Source of the DNA: Crossaster papposus
Taxonomy: Eukaryota; Echinodermata; Asteroidea; Velatida; Solasteridae
Direction of reading: 5' to 3'
DNA length: 64,000 bases
NCBI GenBank assembly: GCA_037893245.1
Contig: JBAIAA010000414.1
Location: forward strand, 1,898,001-1,962,000
The translations under genes and the position numbers were made by a program. Below are positions 58,165 to 64,000 of the stretch, in pieces; within the stretch, counting starts at the first letter, position 1; each line of letters begins with the position of its first letter. The notes below the pieces were generated by a model, which made no database searches, was not told the origin of the DNA, and worked only from the letters and a program-made list of their open reading frames with translations.

Positions 58165-58705
58165 CTCTGAAAGCTAATTGAATGCTGTGCCCTTGTACCT
58201 TTGTAGAGTTATTGCTGCACCAACTCATAAATAGGCTCTTTAATATCCTCAATAATAGTAAAAGCCTGAAAATGGCCATTAGTGCATCACAAGGCATGCT
58301 TTGTAGCAGAAACAGAATGAGCCATCAAAGATAATTACAGAACAAAAACTGCCAAGGCTGAATTAAGACAAGCTTGCATATAACCTTCACATTCAAAGTT
58401 AATAAATACTTGATGTGTGGTTCAAATCATCTAAGGTAGCGTTCACCACATAATATCAGGCATGAGATTTTACAGATTTTTATCTGAATTCAGACCTTTT
58501 GAACCTCAGAAAATGACATTATTAGTGTATAAAGATATTAAATTTTCAGACATTTTATAATGCTGTGACCTTGTATTTTTGTAAAAATATTGGTACACCA
58601 ACTCATAAGCTCTTTAATTTGATAAGTAATTATTCCCATTAATAGTAAAAGTAAGCTTGAAATTGGCATTTACTGCATCACTAAGCACTTTTTGTGGCAG
58701 AAATA
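58165..58705. repeat. Diverged tandem duplication, about 180 bp
   Basis: 58180-58315 and 58550-58705 share ATGCTGTG-CCTTGTA, CACCAACTCATAA, CTCTTTAAT and AATAGTAAAAG...GCATCAC words in the same order. A third fragment (CTCATAAATAAGCTCTTTAATTT) lies near 59355. Non-coding. Confidence 0.6.
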
Positions 58706-58730
58706 AACATCAACCCCCAGCTTCGAAATG

Positions 58731-59062
58731 GTGGGGGGGGGGGGGGGGGGGGGGGGGTTGTATTTTATACTAAATATCGTTTAACTGTCTGGCGATCGTG
58801 ACTTTTTTATATAAAATTCAATAGTTTTGGGGAAAATTACAGGATATCTAGCGCAATCATTATTTACTTTCAAATAAGTAAGATACTTCCTAATAATTCG
58901 GTTGTACAATTTTTTTGTCTAGCCCCCTCTCCCCTAAAAAAGCAATAACAATTACATTTTGGAAAATATACGTATACTGAATCTGCGAAAATTAGAAGTT
59001 GACGTCACGTGCTAAGGGTCTTGCCCCCCTAAAATATTTGTTCTGTATAGTGCTGTATCCTA
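58731..59062. mobile_element. TTAA MITE remnant with poly-G expansion and an insertion
   Basis: Matches the MITE in inverted orientation from a G run (expanded to over 20) through TATTTTATACTAAATATCGTTTAAC, GGCGATCGTGA and ATCTAGCGCAATCATT to TGCTGTATCCTACCTTTGA. 58912-59040 is inserted near its end and is the inverted partner of the repeat at 48566-48690. Confidence 0.65.
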
Positions 59063-59381
59063 CCTTTGATAAATAAAACAAAACTAAAAAACAAAGCGGC
59101 TTTTGTGATATCCTTTGAATCTCAGAAGACTGTTCAAACATTTGTCAAACAAAGTTTTGGGGGCACTCGGGGACTGTGGATTAATTCCGATTGGAGGTCG
59201 CCCTTGGGCACACGTGGGCACACGCGTCGCTTGCGGAAAAACGGTTCCAGTCTATTCGAGGTTGCTATGCTTGGGCTTTCCTAAAAAATGAAATCTTACC
59301 AGGAGCAAGAATTTAATTTCTCTAATATACCTTAATTTTAGATTAAACGACGTGCTCATAAATAAGCTCTTTAATTTTGGA

Positions 59382-59468
59382 GGGAGGGAGGTAGGGAGGG
59401 AGGGAGGGAGGGAGAGGGGGAGGGGGGGGGGGGGGAGAGGGGGGGGGGGAGGGAGGGAGGGGGGGGAA
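59382..59468 (+). repeat. G-rich low-complexity tract
   Basis: GGGAGGGAGG-type repeats and long G runs. Strong G-quadruplex potential on the plus strand. The Pro/Leu/Ser-rich ORF on the minus strand is a by-product. Confidence 0.9.
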
Positions 59469-59907
59469 ATGAAATTGTTAAAGGTTAGTTTTATGGTGTA
59501 TATATATAACCATATAGGATTGAAACAAATAGTGGGTTCCAATTACCAAACGTATACAATCCCTTTAATGTAATAAGTTTGTTTTTTGTTTAAATCAATA
59601 AAGTTTAATGTTGACAACAACATTATGTGTGTGGTTGTGTGCATTTTCTGTGATAAATTGGGGAAACAAATTTTTGAAAATTTTGGTCAAACCACTCTGC
59701 CCCTTGAAGGGAAGCCTCATTAACATAAAACCTCGCAAGGGGTATGACGAAAATCGAGGCAGAGACTCGCCACGCTGCTACCTGGCCTATCGTATACTGA
59801 CTGCGCGCATTGCAACAAGTGTCCGTCTTTACGTGGTTTTTCATTCTGAATCAAGGTAAAACTGCCTCTATTTGTTTCCGGCTGATCCTAAATATTGGGA
59901 TTTGGAC

Positions 59908-60543
59908 AGCCAAAGTAAAGCTTACCAGAGCGAAGTGTTCCGGGCCTAGTGATTTTTGGCCCTCTGCAGCGATCATTTTGAGCGGTCGTGCTTCGACCTA
60001 TAGAGCGCCTAGAGGGACCCATCTTTATCCTCGCTCGAGTCCCTGTCTGAATAAGAAATACTGTGACAGTACTGTTTTCGTCGGATTCACCCTAAAACAA
60101 GAAAGAACTTTCACGATTGTTCAAGTGAAATTCGATTACCGTTGGTACGTACACACACAACAATGTGTGCGACCGTGGCCACGTGAATCTGTCTCGTACC
60201 TATACGTCGCGTACCGACTATCGATAATTTGTCCGGGTTCTGCCTCGGTTTAGGTCACTCATCTTGAGTGGCCGCGAAATTTAAGACAGCCAAAGTAAAG
60301 CTTACCAGAGCGATGTGGTCCGGGCCTATTGATTATCGGCCCTCGGCAGCGACCATTTTTAACGGTCATGCTTCGACCTAGAGCGCCTAGAGGGACCCCA
60401 TCTTTATTCTCGCTCGAGTCCGTGTCTGAATAAGAAATACTGTGATTCGAATTAGACGAATCAGTACTATTTTCGTCGGATTTACCAAAAACCGAGGAAG
60501 AAATTTCACGATTGTCCATGTGAAATTCGATTACCATGCACAA
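59908..60543 (-). other. Tandemly duplicated coding-like segment
   Basis: Copies at 59908-60142 and 60288-60537 share most of their sequence. On the minus strand the second copy reads MVIEFHMDNREISSSV...SDENSTDSSNSNHS...DGVPLGALGR..., a Ser/Asp-rich N-terminus, and then meets CTCTGGTAAGC, a good splice-donor context conserved in both copies. The first copy has lost its start and frame. It may be the first exon of an unknown gene or transposon, duplicated. No downstream exon was identified. Confidence 0.3.
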
Positions 60544-60742
60544 AGCGAACGCGATTTATAGACACACCATTTTCCCCCAGTTTTTGTTTGCTGGGCTAAA
60601 TATCACAATGTTAACATTGTTTATGTGATTTTCCATAAGGTTTTAATATGATAACTGTGCCAGTAAGCAACTTGGTGAATTTGAAGCTCACCAATACTGA
60701 CTACTTGATGATATCTGGAGACAGTGTAATGTGCGCACATTT

Positions 60743-61544
60743 CGTCACCGTTTTCACGAAGAGGCGAATTTCATGAAAAATCGTCTATTTATCGAAATTA
60801 TTTTTTTTGATGAAAACGATTAAATATTGCAATTTCTACAACCTGGTGAAGTTATACATCCACAAAATCATTAAAATCACAATTAACCTAATTAACTAAT
60901 GGGCGAATTGGTCCTCAAGTGCCCTTTTGCGTTTTCACGAAGAGGCAAATTCGAAATAGCGTTGACTTCAACGTGTTTATGAAGGGCACTTTGGTGCGCG
61001 TAGTCACTTTAGCGTTTTCACGAAGAGGCGAATTGGGCGAATTGGTCGCGAAGTGGCTTTTAGCGTTTTCACGAAGAGGCAAATTCGAAATAGCGTTGAC
61101 TTCAACGTGTTTATGAAGGGCACTTTGGTGCGCTTAGTCACTTTAGCGTTTTCACGAAGAGGCGAATTGGGCGAATTGGTCGCGAAAGGGCTTTTAGCGT
61201 TTTCACGAAGAGGCAAATTGGAGGGCGCAATGGGGAAATGTATACATTCTGACTCTCACAGCCACGGGCGAATTTGCTAATGTATCGTTTTTTTCGTTTT
61301 CACGAAGAGGCAATTCTATTAATTGATTAATTCTGCAAAACTAATCACCTATTTTTCTTAACGTTTGCTATATTTAAGAAGATTGAAATCTCTTCTTTCC
61401 CATGATACCTTAATCTTGTATATTCTATAGATATTTATGTTTCAAACTGCCAAACGAAAAAAGGACAAACTTTACAAGCGATTATCTCGAAAGTTTGTTC
61501 AGACCGTGAAAGGCTCAATTTGCCTCTTCGTGAAAACGGTGACG
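60743..61544. mobile_element. Element with repeated TTTTCACGAAGAGGC motif
   Basis: 28-bp inverted ends beginning CGTCACCGTTTTCACG, flanked by ATTT at 60739-60742 and 61545-61548. The subterminal word TTTTCACGAAGAGGC is repeated inside near 60931, 61014, 61065, 61148, 61199 and 61297. A 134-bp tandem duplication (60929-61062, 61063-61196) accounts for part of this. No transposase. Confidence 0.8.
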
Positions 61545-61548
61545 ATTT

Positions 61549-61885
61549 ATAGGGTCACAAAGTTGTCATTTTGGATAATTACTATGTTCTCATAATTATT
61601 CAGTCACTTATATGCTTTAGCAAATGTTATTGAAGTAAGGATATGTAAGTAGAATCACTAAAATAATCTTTTCAAAAAATAAAAATAAAATATATACCCA
61701 AATATGGGAATGAACATATTACACGGCAGGGATTAACGATTTATGAAAAATAGACATATTTCCACCACTTGGATTTTTGTAGATTTTTAGTATGTAATTC
61801 TAGGGACCTTATAGAAGTGCACTGTGGTGAAAAACAATTTGTTGCAATTTGTTTGAGGTCAAAACTTATTTTTCCTGGACTAGAA
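61549..61885. other. Intergenic, no gene recognised
   Basis: AT-rich spacer between two inverted-repeat elements; nothing seen. Confidence 0.4.
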
Positions 61886-63110
61886 AGGACCAATATACAC
61901 ACACGCAAACTAAGGACGTTTTCACAAAAGGGCAATCTTTTTTTTTACTTAACTAATGTCCAACGCTGGGGGCGCTTCTTCCGATGTCCACTTCTGAAGT
62001 AAAAAATCATTGATCTCCATAGACTGGATAGGACACCGCGTATCTGTTTGTGTACGAACGCGTGATCTGAAACAATGGCGGTGCGCTTTCTGCAGTAGGG
62101 TAAACGCGGCATGTGTATTCACTCTGGAAACTAGTCGAGTAGTTATTGAGTTTATCGGATTTTTATTCATATGGGGGTATGAAGAATTTAAGCGCTCTGC
62201 CAATAAAATCATTAAAAAACATTAGATTAACTAACGAATAACGATAGGGATTCATCTTTTTCACACTTTCTTGATATGTAGGCCTACTATTTTTTCCTAC
62301 GTAATGTACAGCCTACATTTTTGAATGAATATCATTTTCCTTAGGCCCTTCAGTGAAATTGATTTCCAGTATATTGCTCTTTCATTTTATCACCCCTGTA
62401 GGCCATATAATAGTTCAGTTGGAGACAGACACAGAGTGAATTTATATGGTCGTATTGAATTTCTAAAATGACATGAAACACTCATAGGGCCTATAACCAA
62501 GAAAGAACTAAATTGAACCTCACAACAAAAAATATATTTGTATTTTAAATGCAAAACAAATTTATTACGAAAAAAACTTAAAAACAAGTACTTTTTTGTA
62601 TTCGTGTTGCTCTCCTTATCATACCAACTTATATCACATTATATCACATTTGTATATATAAGAAAATGAATGTGAATAAATATAACTTCCGATACACATG
62701 AGTCAAAAAGAAATTATTTCTGAAAATATTTTCAAAAGAAACATGAAAGTGCATCTATCGTTGGTCCACATAAAAAAAATGACACCATTTAAAAACCTAA
62801 TTTCAAATTACTTTCAAACTATGGACAGCTGCAAAAAAAGTACGGTGGTACAGTATAACGCAGTAAGTACGATCTAGCGAACCGCGCCGTCCGATCCAGC
62901 GCACAGCGGGCGTCTGAAGAAGAGCCCCCAGCGTTCGACAATAGTTAAGTAAAGAAAAGTTTGTCCTTTTGTGAAAACGTCCTTTTGTGAAAACGTCCTT
63001 TGCGTGTGTATGGACGTCCTTTTGTGAAAACGTCCTTTGCGTGTGTGTATGACGTCCTTTCGTGAAGCGTGTGTATGGACGTCCTTTCGTGAAAACGTCC
63101 TTTTGACATG
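61886..63110. mobile_element. Element with about 100-bp inverted ends and GTCCTTTTGTGAAAAC repeats
   Basis: Left (about 61895-61990: CACACACGCAAACTAAGGACG, TTACTTAACTAATGTCCAACG, CTGGGGGCGCTTCTTC) and right (about 62908-63015) are inverted copies. At the right end GTCCTTTYGTGAAAACGTCC is repeated about six times, with GCGTGTGTATG spacers. Internal sequence is AT-rich with no transposase. Confidence 0.75.
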
Positions 63111-63629
63111 TTTGAATGTCTTTTGGCCGTTTGTTCTTTGTTTGATTTTGACTTTGTCTTTTTGTAACTTTGTCCTTTTGTCGATTTGTCTTTTTAGTGT
63201 AGGCATATTCGTCATGAAAAAAAAGATTCGTGTATTTTTTTTGTTAAAAGCAAAAACTCAATTGATTTTGTTAGATGATACTATGAACATAACAAAAAAT
63301 AGGGTGTCATTTTTTTCTGAGCATTCTAACGGCCTGAAATCCAAGATGGCCGCCACCTTAGCAAAACGCCCTAAATTTGACACTAAACTTTACTTAATGT
63401 GGTTTAAATATATTTTTTTTAGCATTAACTGCTTGGAATTACTCTCAACAGGACCCAAAACATTTTGTTTTGCTATCACCGCAAAATCTTCCTGAAAAAC
63501 TATCTCGCTGTATAATAGGATAATGCATGGAGGATTTTCCAGGAAAGGCTTGGATGTGGTGGAGTCTAATTAATTAATCGTTAGATCATGACATAATCAC
63601 TGTGAATGAGTTTGGCTTGGAAATTGTAG
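63111..63629. other. Intergenic, no gene recognised
   Basis: Contains a CCAAGATGGCCGCCA word (63341) resembling a YY1 site. ORF 63037-63495 has no recognisable domain. Confidence 0.35.
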
Positions 63630-63721
63630 AGGTGACTATAACAACAATAAATTTCACCTGACTACTAATCTTTTTAGGTGACTATAACAACAATAAATTT
63701 CACCTGACTACTAATCTTTTT
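63630..63721. repeat. 46-bp perfect tandem duplication
   Basis: 63630-63675 and 63676-63721 are identical. Each copy begins AGGTGA and contains the inverse TCACCT about 25 bp on. Confidence 0.95.
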
Positions 63722-63732
63722 ATTTAATCTAA

Positions 63733-64000
63733 TATTTCTATTTTGCACAATTTGAGACAGAGCTGCCTTTTTATTTCAACACGGCGGCCGGAAAATGGCG
63801 TTCACCGGCTATAGATCACCTCGACAAAACAGGCCGCTATCCCAACATCATGAAGCTTGTTGAATTTCTTGGAGGGGCTGCCAGGGAGGCCAACGATCCT
63901 GTGTACGGGTTTGAGGAAAGGAGCAGCAGGGAATACAAGACGGGATCAAACTTCAACGTCCAAGCTAAGACTACATCACAGCCACCTGCTCAAAGAACCC
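63733..64000 (+). CDS. Pao/BEL-like retrotransposon polyprotein fragment (runs off window)
   Basis: Open on the plus strand from the codon after TAA (63730-63732) to the window end. The reading ...KWRSPAIDHLDKTGRYPNI, MKLVEFLGGAAREANDPVYG has the form of the gag-like region (DUF1759 end) that precedes the protease in Pao/BEL elements: a KW/RW motif, then an FL...AREA...NPV-type motif. No start codon, LTR or primer-binding site was seen, so it is probably a 5'-truncated copy, or the 5' part lies upstream in unrecognised sequence. The protease and reverse transcriptase would lie beyond the window. Confidence 0.5.

Noticed and set aside
59252-59542. Pro/Leu/Ser-rich ORF on the minus strand
   Set aside because: It is the translation of the G-rich low-complexity tract at 59382-59468.
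1-64000. tRNA, rRNA, snRNA or histone genes
   Set aside because: I looked for TTCRA-type B boxes with cloverleaf context and other hallmarks and found none that could be supported by eye.

Overview
The window looks like nuclear DNA of a marine invertebrate animal. It is AT-rich, genes are sparse, spliced genes have GT-AG introns, there are dense small DNA transposons, and GTACATGTAC and TAGGCCTA words are scattered through it. Secreted PAN/apple plus fibrinogen-domain lectins suggest an invertebrate deuterostome (echinoderm, hemichordate or amphioxus) or a lophotrochozoan. The sequence alone does not fix the phylum.

The backbone is a segmental duplication present four times, always with the gene on the minus strand: about 1-4200, 17541-22350, 37132-42470 and 53059-57642. 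Each unit holds, in gene orientation, a single-exon PAN + fibrinogen-related gene (start codons near 3302, 21536, 41955 and 57642), about 2 kb of 3' flank carrying a TTAA-flanked MITE, a short open reading frame conserved between units, and a G-rich minisatellite built on the 12-mer GAGGTCCAGGGC. The second gene is broken by an 11-bp deletion; the other three are open. Genes 2 and 3 share a CCAAT/TATA-like promoter block.

Mobile DNA fills the space between units. Positions 5761-12477 are a complete-looking PIF/Harbinger transposon with a 4-exon HARBI1-type transposase (349 aa) and a convergent 2-exon Myb/SANT-like partner (271 aa). Positions 24135-33824 are a head-to-tail array of about six non-autonomous Helitrons with TC starts, a 3' hairpin and CTAG ends, each beginning with a cluster of YY1-like GCCATCTTGG words. 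The array was later hit by a hAT MITE and two MITEs with 3-bp target duplications. Positions 42125-48225 are an imperfect inverted duplication of the gene-3 upstream region, with a 1.3 kb element near its centre that carries eight copies of a palindromic GTAACTCGCGTTAC word. The last 6 kb hold two more terminal-inverted-repeat elements and, at the edge, a Pao/BEL-like retroelement fragment.

The likely host function is a tandem family of secreted pattern-recognition lectins. The repeats shared by the units are the plausible substrate for unequal exchange and gene conversion. No tRNA, rRNA, CRISPR array or other host gene was recognised.
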